In this document: one piece after another, positions 24,405 through 33,088 of the stretch
Position numbering within the stretch: the stretch's first letter is position 1
Layout of the letters: each line of letters opens with the position of its first letter
NCBI GenBank assembly: GCA_041821185.1
Contig: JBGUBD010000002.1
Span: 434,001-498,000, forward strand
Length of the DNA stretch: 64,000 nucleotides
Source: Phycisphaerales bacterium AB-hyl4
GTDB lineage: Bacteria; Planctomycetota; Phycisphaerae; Phycisphaerales; Phycisphaeraceae
Reading direction: 5' to 3'
Program-made: the position numbers and the translations under genes
The notes under the pieces: generated by a model
Databases searched by the model: none
Told to the model about the DNA's origin: nothing
The model's input: the letters and a program-made list of their open reading frames with translations, nothing else

Positions 24405-26027
24405 TCACGTCGTGGTGGTTGCAACGGGGCTATTAACGAGTCGGCCGAACAACGTCAGCGGCGATGTGCGTTCGATGCGGACTTCCGCGATCTCGCCAAT
24501 GAGCGACGGGTCAGCGTCGAAGCAGACGATCAGGTCGCCATCGGTTCGGCCGGCGAGTTGTGTGACTTGCTCCGGCTTCTCCCAGCCCAGCTCCACGCCC
24601 CCCATGCCGCCATTGCTCTGCTTGCGCGACCGGGCGCTGAGCGACTCAACAAAGACGCGCACCGTCTTGCCGAGGTACGCCTGGTGCACGGCAGTGCTGG
24701 CGTCGGCTTGAATCGCGAGCAGCTCGTTGTTGCGACGTTTCTTCACATCGTTGGGCACGTCGTCTTCGAAGCGATCCATCGCGACCGTGCCCGGCCGGGG
24801 TGAGTACTTGAAGATAAAACTGTTTTTGAACCGACATCGCCGCAGCAACTCTGCGGTGGCCTGGTGGTCTTCTTCGGTTTCGGTGGGGAAACCGCAGATG
24901 ATATCGGTGGCAAGCTCGGCGTCGGGCAGGTAGTCGCGGACACGATCGACGAGGTCGAAGTATTCCTCAACGGTGTAGCCGCGGTTCATTAGCTTGAGCA
25001 GGCGATTGCTGCCGGACTGCACGGGGATGTGCAGGTATCGGCAGATGCGCGGGCGGTCGCGCATGACTTCGAGAATGTCGTTGCCGAAGTCGCGAGGGAA
25101 GTTGGTGACATAGCGGAGGCGTTGCAGGTCGGGCACTTCGTCGTGAATGCGGGCGAGCAGTTGAGCGAAGCTGGTGGTCGTGTCGTTGAAGGTCGGGCTG
25201 GGGCCGCCCGTGCCTTTGTTGGGGGCGATGACCGTGCCCACCTGCGGCTGCACGACGTCGTTGATGGTGACGGCCGCGGCGGAGTCGAAGTGGTAGTGGT
25301 TCACCGTCTGGCCGAGCAGGGTGATCTCGCGGACACCGGCGTCGACGAGCTTGCGGCATTCTTCGACGATGTGGTTGGGGGGGCGATGCACCTCGCGGCC
25401 ACGTGTGAAGGGGACGACGCAGTAGGTGCAGAATTTGTTGCAGCCACGGGTAATGCGAACGTAGGCGGATCGGCCGGCGCTGGATTGATCGTCGGCGACG
25501 AAGCTGCGCGAGAGGTCAATGCGTTCGAGTTGGTCTTCCTCGGCGGCGGCGAGGGTGGTGGATCGGCGGTGCGTGTTGCCTTGCAATGCGACGCCGACTG
25601 CTTTGATGCCGCCGCGATCGGGCAGTGCGGTTTTGACGGCGTTGTCGATGAGCATGGGGACTTTGTCGAGCTCGCCGGGGCCGCAAAGCAGGTCGACCTG
25701 TGGGTGTCGGCGGACCATGTCCTTGCCGTCGCGTTCGGCCATGCATCCGATGACGCCGAGTACGAGGTCGGGGCGGTCGGATTTTTTCCAGAGGCCGACC
25801 TCGCCGACGCGGGACCAGACTTTCTGCTCGGCGTGTTCGCGGACGGAGCAGGTGTTGTAGAGCACGACGTCGGCCTGCTTCCAGTCGTCGACAAAGCGAT
25901 AGCCGAGGCTTTGAAGCTGTCCGCGGACGAGCTGCGTGTCGAGCACGTTCATCTGGCAGCCGAACGTCTCAAGGTAGACGGCTCGGCCGACGGCAGGGGC
26001 GGCATGGTCGGTGGGCTTGGCGGTCAT
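24405..26027 (-). CDS. miaB: tRNA-2-methylthio-N6-dimethylallyladenosine synthase
   Basis: A radical SAM methylthiotransferase that modifies A37 of tRNAs reading UNN codons. The N-terminal cluster cysteines are at C24 (FGCQMN), C60 (YNTCSVREHAEQK, the MiaB-type motif) and C95 (GCMAER). The radical SAM motif RGCNKFCTYCVVPFTRG supplies C196, C200 and C203. A TRAM domain closes the C-terminus. At 540 residues it is longer than the usual 440-475: the extra length lies between residues about 135 and 190 and in a Thr/Asn-rich insertion near residues 240-270 after GQTVNHY. Both insertions lie outside the catalytic motifs, so activity is probably kept. Confidence 0.95.
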   Translation of the reverse strand: MTAKPTDHAAPAVGRAVYLETFGCQMNVLDTQLVRGQLQSLGYRFVDDWKQADVVLYNTCSVREHAEQKVWSRVGEVGLWKKSDRPDLVLGVIGCMAERDGKDMVRRHPQVDLLCGPGELDKVPMLIDNAVKTALPDRGGIKAVGVALQGNTHRRSTTLAAAEEDQLERIDLSRSFVADDQSSAGRSAYVRITRGCNKFCTYCVVPFTRGREVHRPPNHIVEECRKLVDAGVREITLLGQTVNHYHFDSAAAVTINDVVQPQVGTVIAPNKGTGGPSPTFNDTTTSFAQLLARIHDEVPDLQRLRYVTNFPRDFGNDILEVMRDRPRICRYLHIPVQSGSNRLLKLMNRGYTVEEYFDLVDRVRDYLPDAELATDIICGFPTETEEDHQATAELLRRCRFKNSFIFKYSPRPGTVAMDRFEDDVPNDVKKRRNNELLAIQADASTAVHQAYLGKTVRVFVESLSARSRKQSNGGMGGVELGWEKPEQVTQLAGRTDGDLIVCFDADPSLIGEIAEVRIERTSPLTLFGRLVNSPVATTTT

Positions 26028-26307
26028 GGTGGGGCCTGGGGAAGAAAAGGCCCATCATAGCGCGGGGTGAAGTGTGTAACAAGCGTTGATGCGGGGGAGG
26101 CTCGGGGCTGGGCATGAGGCGTCGCACGCCACGCATCTGGCACGGAGGTGGAATTGGGGGTTGGCCCCGATGGGCTTAGGTGGGGTAGGGGGCATACAGA
26201 TTGCATGGAGAAACAAGTCGAGGCCACGCCTGAAGTTGTTACAACCGGTCGGTTCCCGGGTATGTGAGATGGGCGTGGCTGGCGGCGAGAAAGGCAAGGG
26301 GAGAGCG

Positions 26308-26760
26308 ATGGCAGTTGATGGTGTGATGGTCCGTCGTCGGCAGACGGCGGTATGGCTGGGGAAATTGCTTGGCCGACGGTATGTGCTGGCGTGGGGCCTG
26401 TGCGTGGCGGGGGCGAGTCTGCACGCGGGACTGACGCCAGGCGCGGAAGGCGTGGCGTGGCAGGGTTGGGCGAGCGGGGTAGTGGCGATGACGGCGGTGC
26501 TGCTGGCGGTGTGGTGGGCGGAGCCTTATGTGGCGTACCGGTATCGGCGAAGGCGGTTTCGGCGGGTGCTGGCAGCGGAAGGGGGATGGCAGGCGTGGTC
26601 GCTGCATTTGCCGGCTCGGCCGTGGTCGCCGACGCGGGGACGCAGGCGGGGGGCGCGACGTCGGCGGACGGCGTCGGCAGGGGTGCGTCAGTTGCGTCAA
26701 CAGGCGGCAGGGGAGGCGTCCGCCGACGGGCCGATGGGGCGGCTGCGGCCGGTGCGGTGA
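26308..26760 (+). CDS. Small membrane protein with basic tail, function unknown
   Basis: A 150-residue product with two predicted membrane helices (residues about 25-42 and 54-77) followed by a very arginine-rich cytoplasmic tail (YRRRRFRRVL, then RGRRRGARRRR). AAGGGGAG lies just before the chosen ATG; an in-frame ATG at 26272 is possible. A strong terminator follows at 26802, which supports a real transcript in this direction. I do not recognise the family. The opposite strand also stays open here but gives a proline-rich product that crosses the terminator. Confidence 0.55.
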   Translation: MAVDGVMVRRRQTAVWLGKLLGRRYVLAWGLCVAGASLHAGLTPGAEGVAWQGWASGVVAMTAVLLAVWWAEPYVAYRYRRRRFRRVLAAEGGWQAWSLHLPARPWSPTRGRRRGARRRRTASAGVRQLRQQAAGEASADGPMGRLRPVR

Positions 26761-26795
26761 GTGTCGCGCTACGGGATTGGCGAGATGGTTTGAGA

Positions 26796-26830
26796 CAAAA
26801 AAGAGGACGCCGGTTAGGGCGTCCTCTTTT
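26796..26830. terminator. Bidirectional terminator
   Basis: AGAGGACGCC at 26802-26811 pairs perfectly with GGCGTCCTCT at 26818-26827 around six bases. A-tract on the left and T-tract on the right let it act on both strands, ending the small membrane protein gene (plus) and the PEP-CTERM gene (minus). Confidence 0.92.
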
Positions 26831-26890
26831 AGGGGTATGACACTTCGGTGGATGCCTTTGCGGTGGCATCTACCGAGGGTAGTGAGTCGA

Positions 26891-27559
26891 TCAGGCAGCG
26901 GCGAGGCGACGGCGACGGATCATGTAGCCGAGGCCGAGCACGCCGAGCATCGGGAGGCCGGCCAGCGCCGCGGCGGGCGTGGGCACGACGACCGAAGCGT
27001 GGAACTCGGTGGAGTTGTCAATCGAGTTGCCATCGTAGCGGAACTCGGTGTAAAGGCCGTTGTAGGCTTCACCCGGGGTGAACCACTGCGAAACGTCGAT
27101 GCCAGCGAACGACGAGCCAGAGAAGACACCGTTGTTCGTGCCGCCCGAAACCAGGAACGGGCCGACATCGCCACCGATGTTGAACACCTGACCGTTGACG
27201 AAGTCTGCCGAGTAGGTGTTGCTGCTGAGGTCCGTGACGGTGAAGCCACCATCGACGACGTAGCCGTTATTGATCACGATCGAGCCAACGAAGTCCTGAA
27301 TACCGGTCAGGCCGACCTGCTCAACGCTGTTGATCTGGATCGAGTCGAGGTTGGTCAGATTGCCGAAGCTCAGTGACAGGATGCCGGAGGCGCTGGAACC
27401 GAAAGAGTCGCCAGCGACGCCGTCCCAGTCGGCCACAACATTGTTGATGTCCATACGCAGCACGGTGGCGGCGTCCGCGTCGGCAGCGCTGAAGCCGAGG
27501 GTCATACCCAGGGCAAGCGTGGCCGAACCCATAAACTTGGTCATTTTGGAAAATTGCAT
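26891..27559 (-). CDS. PEP-CTERM sorted secreted protein
   Basis: The 222-residue product has a signal peptide (cleavage in the ADADAAT region near residue 31), a beta-rich, Asn/Gly/Ser-rich mature part, and a C-terminal sorting tail: VPTPAA near residue 191, hydrophobic AGLPMLGVLGLGYMI, then RRRR. VPTP is a frequent planctomycete form of the VPEP motif. The mature part is not related by eye to the other PEP-CTERM protein at 1161-2135. The AGGGAGGA site precedes the ATG. The probable promoter at 27986-28013 would give an unusually long leader of about 420 bases. Confidence 0.88.
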   Translation of the reverse strand: MQFSKMTKFMGSATLALGMTLGFSAADADAATVLRMDINNVVADWDGVAGDSFGSSASGILSLSFGNLTNLDSIQINSVEQVGLTGIQDFVGSIVINNGYVVDGGFTVTDLSSNTYSADFVNGQVFNIGGDVGPFLVSGGTNNGVFSGSSFAGIDVSQWFTPGEAYNGLYTEFRYDGNSIDNSTEFHASVVVPTPAAALAGLPMLGVLGLGYMIRRRRLAAA

Positions 27560-27900
27560 AGTAAGAGTTCCTCCCTACCTTTGTGATTCGTTTGGCCCTG
27601 CATCGACGTTCGATGCACAAAATCGGAGCCAATACTTAATTCTGTGAATCTGGTTAAAGTTTCTGTTCTGTGTCTGCCGATACAGGTGTCGCTGAGTTAT
27701 TTGCTCATACCCTGTCGTTCCCCTTTCAACGACTGGGTCGGCGAGATTATTTCGCCAGCTTTCACCAGTCATCGATGTTTTGTTGTCAGGCCGATCTGGA
27801 CTACATCTGCCGAAAAGCGGCAGTAACGCCACTTCGCGGTCAGATGCCGCAAATCTTTGGTGGGAACTTATTAAGGTCCGCTTTGCGTGGTTGCTGGCCG

Positions 27901-27938
27901 GTGAGAAATGTTCCCCCTCTCAAAGAGGCCCATCTCAC
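27901..27938 (-). other. Nested stem-loop in the PEP-CTERM leader
   Basis: GTGAGA pairs with TCTCAC at the base, and an inner hairpin CCTCT-TTG-AGAGG sits within. The outer stem uses the same six-base arms as the stem-loop at 1094-1120 before the other PEP-CTERM gene. Confidence 0.4.
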
Positions 27939-27985
27939 TTCGCGTCCCCCGCTCGCCCTCACTGTCTCCCTCACTACTAAGTATG

Positions 27986-28013
27986 AGACTACCACGGGTA
28001 CGGGGGTTGTCAA
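27986..28013 (-). promoter_or_regulatory. Sigma-70-type promoter for the PEP-CTERM gene
   Basis: On the minus strand TTGACA (28013-28008) and TAGTCT (27991-27986) are 16 bases apart. No better promoter was found nearer to the gene, which starts at 27559. Confidence 0.5.
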
Positions 28014-28020
28014 GAAGATC

Positions 28021-28042
28021 TGATCGGGAGAAGGCCCGATCA
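28021..28042. repeat. Inverted repeat with 8-base arms
   Basis: TGATCGGG and CCCGATCA are separated by AGAAGG, directly beside the putative PEP-CTERM promoter. There is no T-tract. It may be an operator or a hairpin of the divergent region. Confidence 0.35.
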
Positions 28043-28068
28043 CGAAATGTTTGCGCCAGCGGCGCTTG

Positions 28069-28116
28069 TGTAACGATTGTAGGGATTGTACGGATTAGGG
28101 CCGAGCGATCGTTACA
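28069..28116. promoter_or_regulatory. Long-spaced inverted repeat before glpD
   Basis: TGTAACGAT at 28069-28077 is the perfect reverse complement of ATCGTTACA at 28108-28116, with 30 bases between that include the direct repeat GATTGTA. TACAAT at 28113 could be a -10 element. It may be an operator pair for a dimeric regulator of glpD. Confidence 0.35.
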
Positions 28117-28234
28117 ATCTACCTATCCTAAGGACCCGGCAGGTGGTGACCAGCACGCCGATTGGCCGACCCTGTAGGGCGGTGGTGTCGTAGGTCATGG
28201 TGCGAAATGAGGTTAGCGTTGGAAGGTGGCGGGC

Positions 28235-29815
28235 ATGACGCGAAGTGAGATGTTGCAGCGGGTTCAGGCGGGGGACGGGCTTTGGGACTTCATCATCGTC
28301 GGCGGTGGGGCGACCGGGCTGGGTGTGGCGGTGGACGCGGCCAGCCGAGGGTACCGGACGCTGCTGCTGGAGCAGAGCGATTTCGCGAAGGGGACGAGCT
28401 CGCGGTCGACGAAGTTGGCCCACGGCGGCGTGCGATATCTACAGCAGGGCAACGTATCGCTGGTGCTCGAAGCGCTGCGTGAGCGGGGGCTGATGCGGCA
28501 GAACGCGCCGCACCTGGTGCGCGACCTGCCGTTTGTCGTGCCGAATTACGTCTGGTGGGACAAGCCGTTCTATGGGGTGGGGCTGTGGGTTTATGACAAG
28601 ATGGCGGGCAAGATGGGCTTCGGCCGATCGCGGACGCTGTCGCGCGAACAGACGCTTGAACGTATCCCGACGGTGGAAACGCAGGGCCTGCGCGGCGGGG
28701 TAGTCTACTACGACGGCCAATTTGACGATGCCCGGCTGGCAGTGAACCTGGCGCAGACGGCGGCGGAGCAGGGGGCGGTTGTACTCAACTACATGCGCGT
28801 CACGAAACTGGTCAAGCAGGCGGGTGTGATCACCGGGGTCGCGGCGACGGATGCTGAAACGGGGCAAGCGTACGAATTCAAAGCCAAGGTGGTGATCAAC
28901 GCGACGGGGGTCTATACCGATGCGGTGCGGCGGATGGATGATGCGGACGCGCCGGCGATGATTCGGCCGAGCCAGGGGGCGCATATCGTGCTGGACCGCT
29001 CTTTCTTGCCGGGCGACGCGGCGATCATGGTCCCCCATACGGACGATGGGCGGGTGTTGTTTGCGATTCCCTGGCTGAACCGTGTGATGGTGGGGACGAC
29101 GGACACGGCAGTGGACGAGACGCCCCTGGAGCCGAGGCCGTTGCAGGCGGAGGTTGATTTTCTGCTGTCGCATGCGGGGCGGTACCTGGTGAATGACCCC
29201 GAGCCAGCGGATGTGCTGAGCGTGTTTGCCGGGCTGCGGCCGTTGGTGGTCTCCAGTGGCTCGGGAGAGAAGGGCGATAAGCGGACCTCGGTGATCTCGC
29301 GCGACCACACGATACACATCTCTGAGACAGGGCTGGTGACGGTGGCAGGCGGGAAGTGGACGACGTATCGCAAGATGGCGGAGGACGTGGTGGAGCAGGC
29401 GGCGTCGCTGGCGGGGCTGGACATGAAGCCTTGCGTGACGCAGACGCTGGCGATTCATGGGCATCACGAAAACGCGGCCGAGTTCGATGAACTGTCGGCG
29501 TACGGCGCGGACGCGCCGGCGGTGCGTGAGCTGATTGACAGCGACCCGGCGTATGGCGAACGGATGCACGCGAACCTGCCCTATCGCGTGGGCGAAGCGG
29601 TGTGGGCGGCGCGGAACGAGATGGCCCGTACGGTGGAGGACGTACTCGCCCGACGAACGCGGGCGCTGCTGCTCGATGCGCGGGCGAGCGTGGCGGCGGC
29701 GCCGAAGGTGGCGAAGGTGCTCGCGGCGGAGTTGGGGCATGATGACGCGTGGGCCGAGCGGGAGGTGTTGGCGTATACGGATCTGGCGCGGCAGTATGTG
29801 TTGCCGTTGGCGTGA
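28235..29815 (+). CDS. glpD: Aerobic glycerol-3-phosphate dehydrogenase
   Basis: A 526-residue FAD enzyme of the inner membrane surface that oxidises glycerol-3-phosphate to dihydroxyacetone phosphate and passes electrons to quinone. The dinucleotide motif IIVGGGATGLGVAVDAASRG lies near residues 18-37, and KGTSSRSTKLAHGGVRYLQ near 55 and GGKWTTYRKMAED near 375 are family signatures. The ATG at 28235 has GGAAGG eight bases upstream; a GTG three codons earlier overlaps that site. No glycerol kinase or facilitator gene is adjacent, so it may serve lipid-derived glycerol-3-phosphate. Confidence 0.95.
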   Translation: MTRSEMLQRVQAGDGLWDFIIVGGGATGLGVAVDAASRGYRTLLLEQSDFAKGTSSRSTKLAHGGVRYLQQGNVSLVLEALRERGLMRQNAPHLVRDLPFVVPNYVWWDKPFYGVGLWVYDKMAGKMGFGRSRTLSREQTLERIPTVETQGLRGGVVYYDGQFDDARLAVNLAQTAAEQGAVVLNYMRVTKLVKQAGVITGVAATDAETGQAYEFKAKVVINATGVYTDAVRRMDDADAPAMIRPSQGAHIVLDRSFLPGDAAIMVPHTDDGRVLFAIPWLNRVMVGTTDTAVDETPLEPRPLQAEVDFLLSHAGRYLVNDPEPADVLSVFAGLRPLVVSSGSGEKGDKRTSVISRDHTIHISETGLVTVAGGKWTTYRKMAEDVVEQAASLAGLDMKPCVTQTLAIHGHHENAAEFDELSAYGADAPAVRELIDSDPAYGERMHANLPYRVGEAVWAARNEMARTVEDVLARRTRALLLDARASVAAAPKVAKVLAAELGHDDAWAEREVLAYTDLARQYVLPLA

Positions 29816-29856
29816 GATGATGATGCTGGCAGGCGATGCCGCTACACTTGTGCGCC

Positions 29857-30981
29857 ATGCCTTTAATGATTGATGGTCATCTTGATCTGGCGATGAACGC
29901 GCTGCTGTACGAGCGCGATCAGTTGCTTGACGTTGCGGCACTGCGCGAGCGTGAGAAACGTGGCGTGGCGGACGATCGCGGCATTGCGAGCGTTAGCCTG
30001 CCGGAGCTGCGGCGGGCGGGTGTGGCAGTGGTGATGGGGACGTTGATTTCGCGATGCAAGCCTTGGGTGGACGCGTCGCGGCCGATTGCTCGCATTGATC
30101 TGGATCATCCGCATCCGAGTATGAGTTACGCGATGGCCCATGGGCAGCTTGCGTACTATCGGCAGCTCGAATCGCAGGGCGAACTGCGCATTATTACCGA
30201 TGGCAAGACGTTGGACGCGCACCTATCTCAATGGGAGACGATTGATGTAGACCCCAAGACCGCGCCGCCGCCGATCGGGTTGGTGGTATTGATGGAAGGG
30301 GCGGACCCGATCGTCGCACCAGAGCAACTGGTGCAGTGGCATGAGCAGGGGTTGCGCGTGTTGGGGCTGGCGCATTATGGGCATAGCCGATATGCAGCGG
30401 GCACGCCGTCGCGAGATCCGTCGAGCTTTGAAAAGGACGGGCCGTTGACGCCGTTGGGCGTTGAGCTGCTGAAGCAGGCGGACGAGTTGCCGATGGCGGT
30501 GGATTTGTCACACCTCAGCGATGCGAGTTTTTACCAGACGATGGATTGTTATGGCGGGGTGGTGTGTGCGAGTCATACGAATTGTCGTACGCTTGCGAAT
30601 ACGCCGAGGCAGTTCAGCGATCGGCAGATCAAGCTCATCGTTGAGCGCGGCGGCGTGATCGGGCTGGCGATGTACAAAGGGATGATCCGTTGGGACGACG
30701 GCGATCCGCCTCGTGCGCAGGTGCGGTTGCAGCATGTCATCGAGCACGTTGACCACATCTGCCAACTCGCCGGCTCGGCGAAACATGTCGCGCTGGGGAC
30801 GGACCTCGACGGCGGCTTCGGCGTTGAATCGACGCCCGCTGACCTGGACAACTACGATGACCTGCACAAGCTCGGCCCGATGATGCGCGAGCGCGGCATG
30901 ACTGACGACGACATCGCAGACTTCTATCACGGCAACTGGCGACGGTTTCTGCACGATGCGATGGGCGCGCCCACGGCGTAA
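29857..30981 (+). CDS. Membrane dipeptidase family M19
   Basis: A 374-residue zinc dipeptidase of the renal dipeptidase type. The metal ligands appear in IDGHLDLAMN at the N-terminus, in LMEGAD near 145, in the HYGHS region, in VDLSHLSD near 215 and in ASHTNC near 240, and GTDLDGGFG near 315 carries the conserved Asp. No signal peptide is seen, so it is probably cytoplasmic. Two start codons three codons apart (29857 and 29866) are equally possible. It begins 42 bases after glpD and may be co-transcribed with it. Confidence 0.9.
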   Translation: MPLMIDGHLDLAMNALLYERDQLLDVAALREREKRGVADDRGIASVSLPELRRAGVAVVMGTLISRCKPWVDASRPIARIDLDHPHPSMSYAMAHGQLAYYRQLESQGELRIITDGKTLDAHLSQWETIDVDPKTAPPPIGLVVLMEGADPIVAPEQLVQWHEQGLRVLGLAHYGHSRYAAGTPSRDPSSFEKDGPLTPLGVELLKQADELPMAVDLSHLSDASFYQTMDCYGGVVCASHTNCRTLANTPRQFSDRQIKLIVERGGVIGLAMYKGMIRWDDGDPPRAQVRLQHVIEHVDHICQLAGSAKHVALGTDLDGGFGVESTPADLDNYDDLHKLGPMMRERGMTDDDIADFYHGNWRRFLHDAMGAPTA

Positions 30982-31014
30982 TGGCAGGCGATCGCGATCC
31001 GCTGAGCTTCGCGG

Positions 31015-32085
31015 CTAATTTTGAGAACGGCACTTGATCCGCGACCACACTTCGTCGACGGATACTTTCGCAACCAGTGTCTGGTCGTTGGCGTCGCGGT
31101 AGTCATGAACGCCGACGTTGACCGCGGGACGGACGACGTCATCGTCGCGGCGGTAGGGGCCTACGAGCGCCGGGTCAGTCGGGCCGAAGATGGCGACGGT
31201 CGGACGGTCGAAGCCGACGGCGATGTGCAGCGCTGCCGAGTCGTTGCAGACGAGCAGGCTTGTCTCGCTGAGCAGGGCCATGAGTTGGCCGACGCGTGTG
31301 GTGGGCAACAGCACGCGCTCGCGCATCGCAGGCGGCAGCGCGTCGAGCAGTGGTTGCACCTGGTCGCGTTCGGATGGCGCTGCGAGAACGATGAGGTGTT
31401 CGCCCGCGACGCCGGTGTCCAGCAGTCGGCGGGCGATGTCGGCATAGCGGTCGATCGGCCAGCACTTGCTCAGCCAGCGTGCGGTGGGGGCGATGCAGGC
31501 GTAGCGTCGCGGCGCGAGGCTGTGGTCAGCGAGATAACTGTCGAGCCATTGGCGGTCGGCTTCGCCGAGGTAGAGTCGCATGTCGTCGGTGGTGGCCAGG
31601 CCGTCGGCTTTGAGCAGGCCGAGCATGCGATCGACGGCGTGGATGCGGTCGCTGATGTCGTGCCGGACCGTGTAGCCGAGGAAGCCCCACTCGCGGGCGT
31701 TGGCATAGCCGACGCGTCGGGGGGCGCGGGTGAGCCATGTGAGCAGGCCGGAACGGAACAGGCCCTGGATGTCATAGACGACGTCGTAGTCGGCGTGGCG
31801 AAGCTGCTTGCGCAGCCCGAGGGCGGCACGGGTGGCGGAGGGGCGGAGGCCGGCGAGGTGGAGGGCGTCGCGGTCGAAGAGGATGACGCCGTCGAGCATG
31901 GGGTGGTGCTGCACGACGTCGGCATAGCCGGCGTTGATCAGCCAGTCGATATGGGCGTGGGGCAGGCGCTGGCGGAGGGAGACGAGCGCGGGCACGGAGC
32001 GTGCGACGTCGCCCAGCGCCGACGGCCGAACGATTAACACACGGCCGGGGTCTGCGGATTGGTTTGGCTTCGCATCGTCGGTCAT
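31015..32085 (-). CDS. Glycosyltransferase family 9 (heptosyltransferase-like)
   Basis: The 356-residue protein has the GT-B layout of ADP-heptose:LPS heptosyltransferases, which build the lipopolysaccharide inner core. RVLIVRPSALGDVARSVPAL near residue 15 is the acceptor-side signature, and the C-terminal CNDSAALHIAVG with FGPTDPALVGPY binds the donor. The middle contains AYDIQG-like VVYDIQGLFRSG, also typical. It is transcribed away from the phosphoesterase gene across a 96-base gap. The acceptor cannot be deduced; the donor may be a heptose. Confidence 0.9.
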   Translation of the reverse strand: MTDDAKPNQSADPGRVLIVRPSALGDVARSVPALVSLRQRLPHAHIDWLINAGYADVVQHHPMLDGVILFDRDALHLAGLRPSATRAALGLRKQLRHADYDVVYDIQGLFRSGLLTWLTRAPRRVGYANAREWGFLGYTVRHDISDRIHAVDRMLGLLKADGLATTDDMRLYLGEADRQWLDSYLADHSLAPRRYACIAPTARWLSKCWPIDRYADIARRLLDTGVAGEHLIVLAAPSERDQVQPLLDALPPAMRERVLLPTTRVGQLMALLSETSLLVCNDSAALHIAVGFDRPTVAIFGPTDPALVGPYRRDDDVVRPAVNVGVHDYRDANDQTLVAKVSVDEVWSRIKCRSQN

Positions 32086-32181
32086 TCCCGGCTAATATAG
32101 TCGGCTTCGACGTTCGCGTGGGGCGGGTCCGAGAACCCGCTGCTCGCGTTTGACCCTATACCGCCGCCGGGCCGTTTCCTC

Positions 32182-32940
32182 ATGAGCAGCTTTGCCCTTG
32201 TTAGCGACATCCACGCCAACGCCGACGCCTTCCGCGTTGTGCTCGACGACATCCGCAAGCGCGGTATCGAAGACGTCTATTGCCTGGGCGACATCGTTGG
32301 CTACGGGCCGAACCCGGTCGAAAGCCTCGACATGGTGATCGAGCACTGCAAGTTTGCGCTGATGGGCAACCACGACTTCGCTGTGCTGTTTGAGCCCACG
32401 AGTTTTAATGCGAGCGCGGAGCAGGCGGCGTTCTGGACGCGTCGGCAGTTCGAGCTTGAGCCTGATGCGCAAAAGCGACGGAAGCGGTGGGAGTATCTGG
32501 GCAGCCTGGTGATTCGCAAGCGACATCTCGATGCGCTATGGGTGCACGCGTCGCCGCGTCGGCCGATCAACGAGTACATCTTTCCGGATGACGTGGTGAC
32601 GGCGCCGACAAAAATGCAGCAGATCTTCGACCGCATTGATCGGCGGTGTTTCTGCGGGCATACGCACGTAGCGGGTGTGTTTACAGATGAGCCGGACTTC
32701 TACCCGCCGGAGGACCTCGGCGGGGCGTACCGGTTTGTGGATGATGAGAAGTTCATCCTGAACCCCGGCTCGGTGGGCCAGCCTCGCGACCGCGACCCGC
32801 GCGCATCTTACTGCATCGTGCACGACGACCGGGCTGAGTTCGTCCGCGTTGAGTATGACGTGCCGAAGGTGGTGGAGAAGGTCACCGCGATCGTCGAACT
32901 GAGCGACTTCCTGGGCCAACGGCTACTCGATGGCCGGTGA
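32182..32940 (+). CDS. Calcineurin-like metallophosphoesterase
   Basis: A 252-residue two-metal phosphoesterase of the YfcE/MJ0936-like group. The metal-binding motifs are complete: SDIHAN near residue 8, GDIVGYGPNP near 38, GNHD near 63 and CGHTH near 157. Between the GNHD and GHTH motifs it carries an insertion with a WVHASP strand. NPGSVGQPRD near 192 is also common in this group. Substrates of such proteins range from cyclic nucleotides to protein phosphates and cannot be inferred here. There is no signal peptide. Confidence 0.9.
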   Translation: MSSFALVSDIHANADAFRVVLDDIRKRGIEDVYCLGDIVGYGPNPVESLDMVIEHCKFALMGNHDFAVLFEPTSFNASAEQAAFWTRRQFELEPDAQKRRKRWEYLGSLVIRKRHLDALWVHASPRRPINEYIFPDDVVTAPTKMQQIFDRIDRRCFCGHTHVAGVFTDEPDFYPPEDLGGAYRFVDDEKFILNPGSVGQPRDRDPRASYCIVHDDRAEFVRVEYDVPKVVEKVTAIVELSDFLGQRLLDGR

Positions 32941-33088
32941 CCCGACCTGCTGCTGTGGTTCCCGGGCGAACCGACCGAATGCACGCATGTGGGCACGAAC
33001 TCCGGCACGCCATGGATGGAAGACGAAAGCATCTGAACCCGACGTGATCAGGGTGCGGCGATCATGCGCAAAGCGGCGAGCGTGACAG

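Larger units (their letters stand above)
27560..28234. other. Divergent intergenic region with a long structured leader
   Basis: 675 bases between the PEP-CTERM gene (minus) and glpD (plus). It holds a probable minus-strand promoter at 27986-28013, a stem-loop at 27901-27938, a small hairpin (CTGCCG at 27807-27812 with CGGCAG at 27818-27823), an 8-base-arm inverted repeat at 28021-28042 and a 9-base-arm inverted repeat at 28069-28116. The short open frames here look non-coding. Confidence 0.6.

Noticed and set aside
26024..26869. 281-codon minus-strand frame between miaB and the PEP-CTERM gene
   Set aside because: Proline/threonine-rich, crosses a perfect bidirectional terminator and has no signal or domain. 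The plus-strand membrane protein is the better reading.
27840..27990. Possible cobalamin or SAM riboswitch in the second PEP-CTERM leader
   Set aside because: A few matching words occur (for example GGCCAGCAACC on the minus strand), but the required order of conserved boxes is absent.
28439..29941. 500-codon minus-strand frame opposite glpD
   Set aside because: Antisense shadow of glpD, with Arg/His-rich composition.
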